A stretch of 64,000 bases of DNA from Methanobacterium sp. (GTDB lineage Archaea > Methanobacteriota > Methanobacteria > Methanobacteriales > Methanobacteriaceae), in NCBI GenBank assembly GCA_015661405.1, contig JACWMK010000001.1:1-64000 (forward strand), in the 5' to 3' direction. The notes beneath the pieces were generated by a model. That model did no database searches and had not been told where the DNA came from. It saw only the letters and a program-made list of their open reading frames with translations. Of the stretch, positions 40,711 to 49,789 are shown one piece after another. Both the position numbers and the translations under genes were made by a program. Every line of letters begins with the position of its first letter. The first letter of the stretch is position 1.

Positions 40711-42042
40711 ATGGACATGAATATTATTCTTTATCTTCTTATAGGATTACCAATACTTGCAGAGGTAGGTTATCTTTTCAATGTAATGCGTATAACCACT
40801 ATTTTATCTGCTATTTTAATATTAATTTTAACTGTGTTAATTCACAGTGCATTGCCAATTGCCGGTTTATTTTACATAACTAATTTCAATTGGATTCTTA
40901 TTTTAATGGTTGGTTCTATATATTTATTATCAGCACTTTTCAGTTATGATTATCTTAAAGAAAGATCCATAAGAATGGATTTAAATTATTATTATGTATT
41001 CATGAACCTATTCGTCGCGACAATGCTATTCAGTCTCATTATAAATAATTATGGTTTAATGTGGGCTGGTATTGAAGCTACTACGATAACTTCAGCCTTA
41101 TTAGTAATGACTGAACAGACTTCAATCTCTGTTGAAGCTGCATGGAGATATATAATAATTGTTTCGGTTGGTCTGGTTTTTGCGTTCATGTCAATAATAT
41201 TAATTTATTATAATTTCCATACGCTTACAGTTACTCAGATATTATCCATTCCTAACAGATCATCTGAAATAGTGACTATTACTGTTGCAATAGCCTTGGT
41301 TGGATTTGGCACGAAAATCGGTATTTTTCCTATGCATACTTGGCTTCCGGACGTGCATAGTGAAGCACCAGCCCCTGTAAGTGCATTATTTTCAGGCGTG
41401 TTGCTTCCCGTTGCATTATACGTATTATATTTGATTTATCAGATTAAACCATTAGACTCATTATTCATTTTATTCTCATTAGCTACTATCATTGTAGCTT
41501 CAATCTTCATGACTTATCAAAAGAATTACAAGCGAATGTTCGCATATTCAAGTATGGAGAATATGGGAATTGCATTATTAGGACTATCAATCGGTGGTTA
41601 TGGAATAATTGGAGCGTTAGCAGTGTTATTTGCACATAGTTTTGCAAAAGCAGGTGCATTCTATTCATCAGGTAACATATTACATTCAACAGGTGAACGA
41701 AATATATCTAAAGTAAATGGACTCATTCATGACATGAAAACTACTTCATCTGCATTGCTTCTTTCATCACTGGCCGTAACAGGAGCGCCTCCCTTCGGAG
41801 TTTTCGTTGGAGAGTTCCTGATATTCATTCAAATGCTTAGATTACATTTATATTTAGAATTTGCAATTGTACTCTTCTTCTTGATGGTAGCGTTTATATC
41901 AATTAATTATAATGTGAATAATATGGTTTTCGGTAAATGGAGAGCTAATAAAGAAGCTAAGGGTATTCTAAAGATAATACCATTGGTATCAGCATTAATA
42001 TCACTCTTAATAGGGATTGTCTTAATTGTGGTGATTGCATGA
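40711..42042 (+). CDS. Antiporter-like ion-translocating subunit, HyfF/NuoN type
   Basis: A 443-residue protein with about 13 helices. The residues essential for proton movement in this family are kept: Glu122 in WAGIEATT, Lys202 in FGTKIGIFPMHTWLPDVH, and Lys313 in AHSFAKAGAF. Retention of all three argues that the complex still moves ions although its hydrogenase centre is gone. A G-rich ribosome binding site (AAGGGGGTAA) lies in the end of the preceding gene; its own stop overlaps the large-subunit start (ATGA). Confidence 0.9.
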   Translation: MDMNIILYLLIGLPILAEVGYLFNVMRITTILSAILILILTVLIHSALPIAGLFYITNFNWILILMVGSIYLLSALFSYDYLKERSIRMDLNYYYVFMNLFVATMLFSLIINNYGLMWAGIEATTITSALLVMTEQTSISVEAAWRYIIIVSVGLVFAFMSIILIYYNFHTLTVTQILSIPNRSSEIVTITVAIALVGFGTKIGIFPMHTWLPDVHSEAPAPVSALFSGVLLPVALYVLYLIYQIKPLDSLFILFSLATIIVASIFMTYQKNYKRMFAYSSMENMGIALLGLSIGGYGIIGALAVLFAHSFAKAGAFYSSGNILHSTGERNISKVNGLIHDMKTTSSALLLSSLAVTGAPPFGVFVGEFLIFIQMLRLHLYLEFAIVLFFLMVAFISINYNVNNMVFGKWRANKEAKGILKIIPLVSALISLLIGIVLIVVIA

Positions 42043-43214
42043 GATTATATTCTTATGATGGACCTTCTGGAAGGAAGATAGGCGAAATTGGTGATTATAC
42101 ATTATATTCAGAAACATTAGTTAGAGAAAAGTCAGTTATTAAACCATACGTAACAAAAGAAAGCAACACTGCATTTAATTTTATATATGGTCCATCTACT
42201 GGAGGTCTTATCGAATCTACATTATTTAATATCTTAACTACTGGTGAATCAATCAAAGGCATGACATCTGACCCCATGTTCAAGTTACGCGAATTGAAAG
42301 TGCTTGGCAAGAATGTAAAAGATGCAATGCCTATTATTGAGAGAATAAATGGATCATTCACAGCTTCTCATTCAATAGCATTCTTAGGAGCAGTCGAAGA
42401 TGCAATGGAGATTGAATTAGACGAATATATATTAATGGGAAGGATAATTGAGTTAGAATTGGAGCGGATAAGGAATCATTTACATGTAATTGCAAGGATG
42501 TGCGAAGCTGCAGCTTTTGGAGTACCTTATAACAATCTTTTTTATATGCGTGAGAAGATTAACCGGTTAATAGAGGAATATTCAGGCCATAGATTCTTCC
42601 ATAATGTAAATAGAATTGGTGAGATTGATATAGATTTAATTGGGGTGTCCAAATCATTGGAGAATATATGTAATGACGCTAAAAACACGTATGACTCATT
42701 ACGTGATTCAAAAATATTTGTTGACAGGCTTCTAGATAATGGAGTTGTGAAAGATTTGGATTGCATTGGACCTGTAGCAAGAGGCTGCGGATATCCATAT
42801 GATGCCAGAGTTGATTCAACTACGTTACCATATACTGAGTTAGGTTTCTCACCTGTAATTGAAAAGGGCAAGGGAGATGCAATGGATCGGTTTATAATTA
42901 GATTTGAAGAAATACAGCAATCGACTGAAATCATAGGGGAAGCTGAAAAACGCCTTAAAAAACATACTACAAGACCACATCATATGGAAAATGAAGGTGA
43001 AGGTCTTGGACGAGTTGAATCTCCATCTGGTGACTTAACTTATTTAATTAAGTTAAATGAAGGGAAGATTAATGAGATTAGTATGCTTACACCATCAAAG
43101 GTGAATCTTCCTGTGTTCCTGAATTCTACACGGGGTAATGTGTTTACTGATTTTCATTTTAATTGGGAAAGTTTTGGTATATGGATTTCAGAGATAGCGG
43201 TGGGTTTTATATGA
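42039..43214 (+). CDS. NiFe-hydrogenase large-subunit homologue lacking all NiFe cysteines
   Basis: A 391-residue HyfG/EchE/NuoD-type protein without a NuoC domain. Family features are clear: YGPSTGGLIEST (about 50-61), a helical ILMGRIIELELERIRNHL and GPVARGCGYPYDAR. Where hydrogenases have ERxCGxC, it reads ERINGSFTASHS (101-112): both cysteines are replaced (Asn104, Phe107). The C-terminal DPCxxC is also absent, and there is no Cys after residue 250. NiFe cannot be bound, so this is not a hydrogenase. No C-terminal maturation site is visible. It overlaps both neighbours by ATGA. Confidence 0.9.
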   Translation: MRLYSYDGPSGRKIGEIGDYTLYSETLVREKSVIKPYVTKESNTAFNFIYGPSTGGLIESTLFNILTTGESIKGMTSDPMFKLRELKVLGKNVKDAMPIIERINGSFTASHSIAFLGAVEDAMEIELDEYILMGRIIELELERIRNHLHVIARMCEAAAFGVPYNNLFYMREKINRLIEEYSGHRFFHNVNRIGEIDIDLIGVSKSLENICNDAKNTYDSLRDSKIFVDRLLDNGVVKDLDCIGPVARGCGYPYDARVDSTTLPYTELGFSPVIEKGKGDAMDRFIIRFEEIQQSTEIIGEAEKRLKKHTTRPHHMENEGEGLGRVESPSGDLTYLIKLNEGKINEISMLTPSKVNLPVFLNSTRGNVFTDFHFNWESFGIWISEIAVGFI

Positions 43215-43717
43215 AAACGAATAATTGGTTTTTGAAAGGACTTACGAAGCTCGGAAGGACAGAGAAGTTTCCTAGTGAAAAATTTGAAGCTAAATCTCAA
43301 GTCAATGAGAAGGTTAAGTCCGAGAAGTTTATGCCATTTAATAAATCTTTACATTTATATTCTATTGATTCAGGTGCCTGTGGGGCGTGTAATATGGAAT
43401 TACAGGCGATTTCTACACCACATTATGATATGAATAGATTAGGACTTTTTTTCACTAACACTCCACGTCATGCAGATGCACTTATAATATTGGGTGTGCA
43501 TTCAGAAAGAATGGTAGAGGTGCTTGAGAAAGCCTATAATGCTATGCCAAAGCCTAAACTGATAATAAGTCTTGGTGATTGCGCTTTATCTGGTGGATTG
43601 ATAGGTGAATGTCCAGAAATCAGTGGGAAATCAGTAGTTAATATTCCTGGTTGTCCGCCAAATCCTTATGCTATCCTCGAGGGGATAATAAAAGCGAAGG
43701 AAGTGTCTTCTAAATGA
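43211..43717 (+). CDS. Hydrogenase small-subunit-like [4Fe-4S] protein, HyfI/NuoB type
   Basis: A 168-residue protein. The four ligands of the proximal cluster are intact: Cys57 and Cys60 in DSGACGACNMEL, Cys124 in SLGDCALSGG and Cys148 in NIPGCPPNP. So the complex keeps one iron-sulphur cluster beside an inactive large subunit. The start is ATG at 43211, overlapping the large-subunit stop; a longer in-frame upstream ATG (43163) lies inside that gene and is unlikely. No ferredoxin-like NuoI/HycF subunit is encoded in the operon. Confidence 0.9.
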   Translation: MKTNNWFLKGLTKLGRTEKFPSEKFEAKSQVNEKVKSEKFMPFNKSLHLYSIDSGACGACNMELQAISTPHYDMNRLGLFFTNTPRHADALIILGVHSERMVEVLEKAYNAMPKPKLIISLGDCALSGGLIGECPEISGKSVVNIPGCPPNPYAILEGIIKAKEVSSK

Positions 43718-45471
43718 ATCAATTAATATTACTTATTCCATTTGCCATCGCATTACTTACCTCAGTAGTATCAAAAAAGATCAGCTACATCTCATTAATT
43801 ATTTCATCTCTAATATTGGGTGTATATGCAATAATTTATACTGGAATTAATGAGTTAACTTTCTTCTATTTAATAGCTTCAATTGTGATTATCGTATCCT
43901 CATGGTATTCCATTCGTTATGATAAAAAATATAGATGGCTCGCGCCTTTATTTGCATCGGCTGTGTTTGGAATAATTATTATATTGCTTTCATATAACTC
44001 TTTACAGTTTCTAGCCGGATGGGAATTAATGTCCATTTCTGGTTATCTTATGATAGGTCTGAATAAGAATAAAGCAAATCCAGCCTTTATTTTTTCAGCG
44101 TTCAGCGAACTTAGTACAGTCTTATTAATAGCGGGAATGGCATACGCATATGTTCTCACCGGAACATTTAATTTCGTACTAATTCCAAGTATCATGCCCT
44201 TAATCCTTATGTCTGTAGGTTTTTTTATAAAGATGGGAATAGTACCTTTCATGATAGCAGATTGGCTTCCCATAGCCCACCGTAACGCCCCTTCTAATGC
44301 TTCTGCAATCTTCAGTGCTTTAATGACCTTAATGGGAGTCTTTGGACTTATCAAATTCACTTTATTAAGCCCGGGTAGCATGTCATTAGGCGTAGTGTTA
44401 ATGGGGATAGGTGCATTCTCAGTTTTCTTTGCAGCACTCTTTGAATACGTTTCAGAGAGTACAAAGCTCTTATTAGGTTACAGTACAATAGAAAATAATG
44501 GAGCAATACTCGTAGCAGTAGGTTTACTCATAACTAACCTTTCAGGCATAATGGATGTTTTCATCATATACACTATATTGATGCTGAGTCTTGCACATTC
44601 CATATCAAAAACTGGATTATTCCTAATGAGTGGGTCATTAGATAGTGAAGATATGGATACGATAAACAACAGCAAAGATCCAACTTCAACATTAGGCAAC
44701 ATTCTCGTCTCTGCATCATTATCAGGATTGCTTCCAACAATAGGTGGTGTAGCAATATGGATGTTACTAGAGACATTATTTATAACTGCAACTATATCAT
44801 CATGGATAGCTATACCCGCATTAATAATCGGATCATTAATAGCCCTAGGAGAAGGTATTGTTTCAGGAGCAATGATAAAATTCATCTCATTCACACAGCT
44901 TTTCAGGAATGGAAAAGCTAAAAAACCGACAAATATTTATCCTATCCTATTTGCTGGAATATTAGTCTTTGCACTTGGCCTTGGCTCTGTTCTTATAATA
45001 AATCCTGCTTTCATAACAGGACTTATAAAAGTAGGGATTCCTAACGGATTACTAATACAATCACTAACAAGCTCAAAAACAACTTTCGGGGCAATAGCAC
45101 CAATATTCATCGCCATCTTCATAAGTATTTTTACTTTGCTTGCACTGGTTTTCTTTAGAAAGCCTAAAATAAGGCGATCTCCTGTATGGAATAATGGTAT
45201 CGAAGACATGGCAGGATACACTTCTTTTGCTTTCGCAAACAATATGAGAATAATGATGGGCAAAATTCTCCAAACAAACACTGATACATCTTCTAAAGAT
45301 AACGCAACACGCAATATATTCTGGGACTTAATAGTCAAATATGCCAAACTTTATCAGAATATTGCAAGATCCTTGACATGGAATATCATGAATAGCTCAA
45401 TTCGCTCGTATGTAAGTTATCTTGTTATAGCTTTCATATTTGTAATAGTATTTGTTACCTTAACCAATTAA
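43714..45471 (+). CDS. Antiporter-like subunit, HyfB/NuoL type
   Basis: A 585-residue protein with about 14 to 16 hydrophobic helices. Glu104 in AGWELMSISGY, Lys173 in FFIKMGIVPFMIADWLP and Lys299 in AHSISKTGLF match the charged path of Mrp/NuoL-type antiporters. A cytosolic segment and a final helix close the protein, as in HyfB. It starts with an ATGA overlap and is the last gene of the operon. Two such antiporter modules in one complex suggest transfer of more than one ion per cycle. Confidence 0.9.
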   Translation: MNQLILLIPFAIALLTSVVSKKISYISLIISSLILGVYAIIYTGINELTFFYLIASIVIIVSSWYSIRYDKKYRWLAPLFASAVFGIIIILLSYNSLQFLAGWELMSISGYLMIGLNKNKANPAFIFSAFSELSTVLLIAGMAYAYVLTGTFNFVLIPSIMPLILMSVGFFIKMGIVPFMIADWLPIAHRNAPSNASAIFSALMTLMGVFGLIKFTLLSPGSMSLGVVLMGIGAFSVFFAALFEYVSESTKLLLGYSTIENNGAILVAVGLLITNLSGIMDVFIIYTILMLSLAHSISKTGLFLMSGSLDSEDMDTINNSKDPTSTLGNILVSASLSGLLPTIGGVAIWMLLETLFITATISSWIAIPALIIGSLIALGEGIVSGAMIKFISFTQLFRNGKAKKPTNIYPILFAGILVFALGLGSVLIINPAFITGLIKVGIPNGLLIQSLTSSKTTFGAIAPIFIAIFISIFTLLALVFFRKPKIRRSPVWNNGIEDMAGYTSFAFANNMRIMMGKILQTNTDTSSKDNATRNIFWDLIVKYAKLYQNIARSLTWNIMNSSIRSYVSYLVIAFIFVIVFVTLTN

Positions 45472-45504
45472 ATAATCCCATCTTTTGCATATTTATCAAT
45501 ACTA

Positions 45505-45520
45505 AAATATTTATATAATA
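45505..45520 (+). promoter_or_regulatory. TATA box of the second fluoride-riboswitch unit
   Basis: A TAAAATATTTATATAATA stretch lies about 30 bases before the second aptamer, the same layout as for copy 1. It shows that the second unit has its own promoter despite following the complex operon closely. Confidence 0.45.
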
Positions 45521-45544
45521 TATAAGATATTAAGAAACATGAAT

Positions 45545-45611
45545 GGTGATGGAGTTCACCTTAATTGCTTTTTTTTAAGCTAATGACTCCTATCGAAAGA
45601 TTTCGGAGGAG
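45545..45611 (+). promoter_or_regulatory. Fluoride riboswitch (crcB motif), copy 2
   Basis: GGTGATGGAGTTCACC (45545-45560) is identical to copy 1, followed by a GCTT...AAGC stem and TAATGACTCCT. The alternative hairpin is stronger here: CTCCT pairs with AGGAG (45607-45611) around an inner CGAA/TTCG stem, hiding the ribosome binding site. Fluoride binding would keep CTCC in the aptamer and free the site. The linker differs completely from copy 1 while pairing is preserved, which supports the model. Confidence 0.92.
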
Positions 45612-45617
45612 ATAACA

Positions 45618-45719
45618 TTGGCAACTGATTTAATAATTCTTGTTGGTATTTTAATATTATTTATTACTATTTTCGTATCTGGTTTAATAACTGGAGAAAG
45701 TGAAAAAATTAGTGATTAA
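45618..45719 (+). CDS. 33-residue single-pass membrane microprotein behind riboswitch 2
   Basis: TTG start six bases after the switch-controlled GGAGGAG. The peptide starts MATDLII, is one hydrophobic helix through about residue 25, and ends in the acidic GESEKISD. Placement and start codon mirror the microprotein behind riboswitch 1, although the sequences are not obviously homologous. It is the only gene directly under the switch; the next gene lies about 100 bases on. Confidence 0.65.
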   Translation: MATDLIILVGILILFITIFVSGLITGESEKISD

Positions 45720-45821
45720 TATGAAAACCGTAACTTATGCTGTATTAATACCCCATATCCTTGCATACCAATGCTTTAAAAATTTTTTTTCAGATATAAG
45801 ATAAATATGGTGTAATTTTTT

Positions 45822-46625
45822 ATGGAAATTTTAAACAACGCTTTGAAATTTACGCATAAGCGAGAGCATTCTGAAGGTGGCTTCACACTCTACAGTGGAT
45901 ATCCAGATACTAAAAACACATATTACGGCTTACTCATCCTACAATTATTCAACGAAGAACCTTATAATAAAGAGAACACCATTAAATGGGTTGAATATTT
46001 GCATAAAGGACGCATGTATGGAATTAAAGGCATATTCTACCGCGTTAACATCTTAAAAATCCTTGGAAAAACACCAGGATTAGGTGAAAAATATTTTGTT
46101 AAACTAATAAGTAGAAATGAATTCCCTAATTTTGAAATAGCATATCTACACACGTCAATACTCAAAAATATTGGATATGATAAATTTGATTTTATAACAG
46201 ATTGGATTCTATACCATCAAAATGAAGATGGTGGATTTGGAAGAAGTAATTCTAATATTCTATCCACTTATTATGCATTAGAATCATTGAATATAATTGA
46301 TAACAATCTAATTCAGTTTAAAAAGGATATATTAGACTTTATCAATAAATGTCAGACAGAAGAGGGTGTATTCGCTTATACGCCTCTGAGTTATCCCCCT
46401 TATATAGAGGGAGTATATGCTGGTACGAGAGTATATGAAATACTTGGAGAAAAACCTATAGAAATTAATAGCATTATAAATTTTGTGGTTAAACTTCAAA
46501 ATAAAGATTATGGTTTCAGACGATCTAAATATACGGGCATATCCGAGCTTGAATATACTTTTAGAGCCTTAACTATATTGAAAAATTTTCATTTTTTTCA
46601 GAATAAAAAAAATTTGGAGGATTAA
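45822..46625 (+). CDS. Prenyltransferase/terpenoid-cyclase-fold repeat protein
   Basis: A 267-residue soluble protein built from alpha-alpha repeats of the kind seen in protein prenyltransferase beta subunits and squalene cyclases. Repeats show HSEGGFTLYSG, NEDGGFGRSNSNILSTYYAL, EEGVFAYTPLSYPP and KDYGFRRSKYTGISELEYTF. No zinc or Asp-rich catalytic motif can be pointed to, so an enzymatic role is not claimed. It ends three bases before the pyrophosphatase gene, so the two form an operon, probably under the second fluoride riboswitch. Confidence 0.75.
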   Translation: MEILNNALKFTHKREHSEGGFTLYSGYPDTKNTYYGLLILQLFNEEPYNKENTIKWVEYLHKGRMYGIKGIFYRVNILKILGKTPGLGEKYFVKLISRNEFPNFEIAYLHTSILKNIGYDKFDFITDWILYHQNEDGGFGRSNSNILSTYYALESLNIIDNNLIQFKKDILDFINKCQTEEGVFAYTPLSYPPYIEGVYAGTRVYEILGEKPIEINSIINFVVKLQNKDYGFRRSKYTGISELEYTFRALTILKNFHFFQNKKNLED

Positions 46626-46628
46626 TTT

Positions 46629-47150
46629 ATGAACTTATGGAAAGATATACCAACTGGACCATCAGTCCCGGAAGTAATTTATGCAGTTATTGAAATCCCG
46701 AAAGGATCAAGGAATAAATACGAATATGATAAGGATAAAGATGCATTTGCACTAGATAGAGTATTATACTCTCCTTTTCATTACCCAGCAGAGTATGGTA
46801 TAATACCAAAAACTCTCTGGGATGATGGAGATCCAATGGATATCCTAGTAATCATGGATCAACCAACTTTTCCTGGATGCATTATTGAAACCAGACCTAT
46901 TGGCGTAATAAGGATGATTGATGGCAAAGAAAGTGACGATAAAATACTGGGAGTACCCGTAAATGATCCAAGATTTAAAGATGTATATGATATTTCTGAT
47001 ATACATAAAGCTTTACTTGATGAAATTGCCCATTTTTTCACAGAATATAAAAAGTTAGAAGGAAAAACAACTGAAGTACTTGGCTGGGAAAATCGTAAAA
47101 AAGCATTTGAAGCCGTAAAACATTCCATGGACTTTTATAGTAAAATATAA
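46629..47150 (+). CDS. ppa: Family I inorganic pyrophosphatase
   Basis: A 173-residue soluble Mg-dependent pyrophosphatase. Active-site pieces are visible in order: [35 protein letters not shown] and the late [10 protein letters not shown] helix. It drives biosynthesis by removing pyrophosphate. Family I enzymes are strongly inhibited by fluoride, which forms a Mg-F complex in the active site, so more enzyme in fluoride makes sense. GGAGG before the ATG is a strong ribosome binding site. Confidence 0.93.
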   Translation: MNLWKDIPTGPSVPEVIYAVIEIPKGSRNKYEYDKDKDAFALDRVLYSPFHYPAEYGIIPKTLWDDGDPMDILVIMDQPTFPGCIIETRPIGVIRMIDGKESDDKILGVPVNDPRFKDVYDISDIHKALLDEIAHFFTEYKKLEGKTTEVLGWENRKKAFEAVKHSMDFYSKI

Positions 47151-47172
47151 AAACCTTCAATTATCTTTTTTT

Positions 47173-48552
47173 TTACTTTATTTTCATTGTTTTCATTTCA
47201 GATCTTCTTCCTTTAAGTCCTAATGCTATAATTGTTAATATTAACGCTGCAATAGCTAGTAAATAATAGGCAAACTCATAAGCATTAACATCCCCACCGA
47301 AAGATGCTAAAACAGCCCCAATAAGTGTTCCACCTATTAATTGCCCTACACTAGTGTTTATATTAATTAATCCCTGACCCGAAGCACGATACGATTTCGA
47401 GACTTCATTGAGCATAATATAACGAACAGGTGCACCTAGAAGTGCTGAAAGCCCTAATCCTATAAAAATTCCAGACAATATAAAATAAAAGAAGTAATAG
47501 CCCAATGATTCGAAAATTATCAACCCAATTGTTAACATTAAGCCACCTGTAATCATTAAAACTTTAGAACCAGTCTTATCGAGAATTCGTCCCATAACAG
47601 GCGCACCTATAGCAATTGATACAACCACGGGTAACAGCATTAAACTAGCTTGTGAATTATCAAATCCAAATGCTGCTATGGCAAAGGCAGGTATAAATAC
47701 TAATCCCGCCTCATTTAAACCTGTAAAAACAGATATAATACTAGTTAAACTAACTTCACGACTCCTAAACAAACTAGTACGTATTATCGGGTCTCTAGCT
47801 TTCTCTTCAACCTTCACAAATATTAATAAGAGTAAGATGGAAATTAACAGGAATGGCCAAACCTTAATTGAGTAAATACTATTGAAGAAATACTGAGTAT
47901 TAATTTGATTTATACCATAAGCAAGCGATGAAAATGAAACAGCCAATAAGAGCATACCCTTCCAATCAAAAATTTTCTCCATTTTTTTACTTGACTTAGG
48001 TAAAAATTTGGCACCTAAAATAATCACTAGAACAGCCACAGGTAAATTCACTACAAATAACCACTGCCAACCATAACCGATAAGTAAACCACCTAATAAT
48101 GGTCCAATAAGATATGATATTCCAAAAACCGCCCCTATAATACCCAATGCACTACCTCGTTTTTCTGGTGGAAAAGTATCGCCTATAAATGCACTGGCTA
48201 CTGGGAAAATTCCACCAGCACCTAAACCTTGTATAGCTCTACCTATTAGTAGAATATTTAATGATGGTGAAGAAGCCGTTATAAATGATCCTAAACCGAA
48301 TAAAGATACATCTAAAAGATAGATGAATCTTCTACCCTGCCTATCAGAAAGTTTAGCCATAAGAGGAGTGCCAATCATAAAAAAAAGAACATAGATAGTA
48401 TAAATCCACACTAAATTACGATTATCAATATTAAAATAATTTTTAATTGCAGGTAAGGCAGGACCTACAATAGCTATGTCAATAGCACCCATAAGTACCC
48501 CAATAAAAAGAACCAGCAGAATTTTATTCCTTTTATTATCCTCTAATCCCAT
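47173..48552 (-). CDS. MFS drug/solute exporter, DHA2 (14-helix) type
   Basis: A 459-residue transporter with about 14 hydrophobic helices. Signatures: VLMGAIDIAIVGPALPAI in helix 1, PLMAKLSDRQGRRFIYLLD (motif A), GRAIQGLGAGGIFPVASAFI (motif C region). EmrB/QacA relatives export drugs in exchange for protons. I chose the ATG at 48552 because GGGGT sits five bases before it; earlier ATGs at 48615 add a leader without family similarity. It is convergent with the pyrophosphatase gene. Confidence 0.88.
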   Translation of the reverse strand: MGLEDNKRNKILLVLFIGVLMGAIDIAIVGPALPAIKNYFNIDNRNLVWIYTIYVLFFMIGTPLMAKLSDRQGRRFIYLLDVSLFGLGSFITASSPSLNILLIGRAIQGLGAGGIFPVASAFIGDTFPPEKRGSALGIIGAVFGISYLIGPLLGGLLIGYGWQWLFVVNLPVAVLVIILGAKFLPKSSKKMEKIFDWKGMLLLAVSFSSLAYGINQINTQYFFNSIYSIKVWPFLLISILLLLIFVKVEEKARDPIIRTSLFRSREVSLTSIISVFTGLNEAGLVFIPAFAIAAFGFDNSQASLMLLPVVVSIAIGAPVMGRILDKTGSKVLMITGGLMLTIGLIIFESLGYYFFYFILSGIFIGLGLSALLGAPVRYIMLNEVSKSYRASGQGLININTSVGQLIGGTLIGAVLASFGGDVNAYEFAYYLLAIAALILTIIALGLKGRRSEMKTMKIK

Positions 48553-48673
48553 TTTAAACCCCATTCTAAATAAATTATTTGTAGTTAATTTAATTAACTG
48601 AAAATACATAATCAAAATATTAAGCCATTTATAAAAATTTAATACAAATTAAAGTTTCAGAGGTTACAATAAA

Positions 48674-49186
48674 ATGCAAATAATGGGTTTCAACTTAGAC
48701 GCAGCCAGTATGATCGTGATAATAGTAATTCTCATAATATTATTATCACAATTCCGTCAACGTAAGTTTAGATTATGGCGTACAATAATAACAATGATCT
48801 TTATGATATTTGTGACCATCCTCTTCGTAAACATAGAATTACCTGCCACCGCAAACTACGCATTACTAATTGGAGGAGGAATATTAGGTTTATTAATTGG
48901 ATTAGCAATCGGACATCATATTAAAATTAAAATAGCCGATGATGGCTCCTTATTAACAAGAGGTTCAGTTCTATCAGTAAGTATTTGGATCTTCATAATA
49001 TTAGCAAAATTCTACGGCCAAAACACATTCAACCAATGGGGATGGAATCCCAACTTTCTCCTATCAATGTTCTTAATCCTAAGCGTGACCACAATGATAT
49101 CAAGAAACATCTACGTATATATCAGATACCAGAATTTAAAAGTTAATGTATCACAATATCAATATTCCAAAGGGAAAAGTAGATAA
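48674..49186 (+). CDS. Small integral membrane protein of unknown function
   Basis: A 170-residue protein with four to five hydrophobic helices separated by short basic loops (QFRQRKFRLWRT) and a Gly-rich helix pair LLIGGGILGLLIGLAIGHH. The plan is somewhat like CcdC/DUF1453-type membrane proteins, but I am not sure of that. The start ATG follows a purine-rich AGAGGTTAC. Confidence 0.65.
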   Translation: MQIMGFNLDAASMIVIIVILIILLSQFRQRKFRLWRTIITMIFMIFVTILFVNIELPATANYALLIGGGILGLLIGLAIGHHIKIKIADDGSLLTRGSVLSVSIWIFIILAKFYGQNTFNQWGWNPNFLLSMFLILSVTTMISRNIYVYIRYQNLKVNVSQYQYSKGKSR

Positions 49187-49221
49187 AAAAATACATATCC
49201 CATCTAACTTAACTTTTTTTA

Positions 49222-49789
49222 ATGACATTCGAAGACGATGATAATTTAATCGAATTTTTCATAAACCGAGAATCATGCAAAATCACCCAAGATAAATATA
49301 TCCACCACTTAAAACTTTACTCAAAAATTGCAGGTGATAATTTAACACCCACCCAATTAGTAGATGAAGCTATAAAAGAATATGAACAGGGCATCCATCC
49401 CAGCAAAACAGAAAATCAAAAAGCGATTACTTCGATTTAAAAAATGGTTATTAGAACAAAAGAAAGCTAACAATACTAAAATGAAGATGTTGAATGATAT
49501 TAAAACATTTTACCGTGAATTTGACATAATCCCCCCCCCCAAGGTTTCTATTAAACTAATTCCACCAAAACAATTTATCATTAGAAGATCTTCCAAATAA
49601 AGATGAAATTTACAAAGCTTGGAGTGGATTTAATCTACAATACCAAGCAATCATATTACTTGCCACTAGCTCATATTAGTAGAATTGATATAAGACATTT
49701 ATTTTATGGTGATTTTATCGAATCCATAAGGAATACTATAAACCACCACAAAAGGGTTTGTTGAAGTAGGAACTATCCCAAAAACTTGA
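49222..49789 (+). pseudogene. Broken tyrosine recombinase (integrase)
   Basis: Joined frames give an integrase start: a SAM-like N-terminal domain (FFINRESCKITQDKYIHHLK, then KKRLLRFKKWLLEQ, then MKMLNDIKTFYREFDIIPPP) and the beginning of the catalytic domain (DEIYKAWSGFNLQYQAI, LATSS, then SRIDIRHLLYGDF with the first catalytic Arg). Frames change at about 49430, at a ten-C run (49531-49540) and at about 49675. The HxxR and Tyr parts are missing. It marks a former proviral or mobile element. Confidence 0.75.

Noticed and set aside
38894..45471. Formate hydrogenlyase or energy-converting NiFe hydrogenase
   Set aside because: The large subunit lacks all NiFe cysteines, no ferredoxin-like subunit, formate dehydrogenase or maturation protease is encoded here, so a hydrogenase label would mislead.
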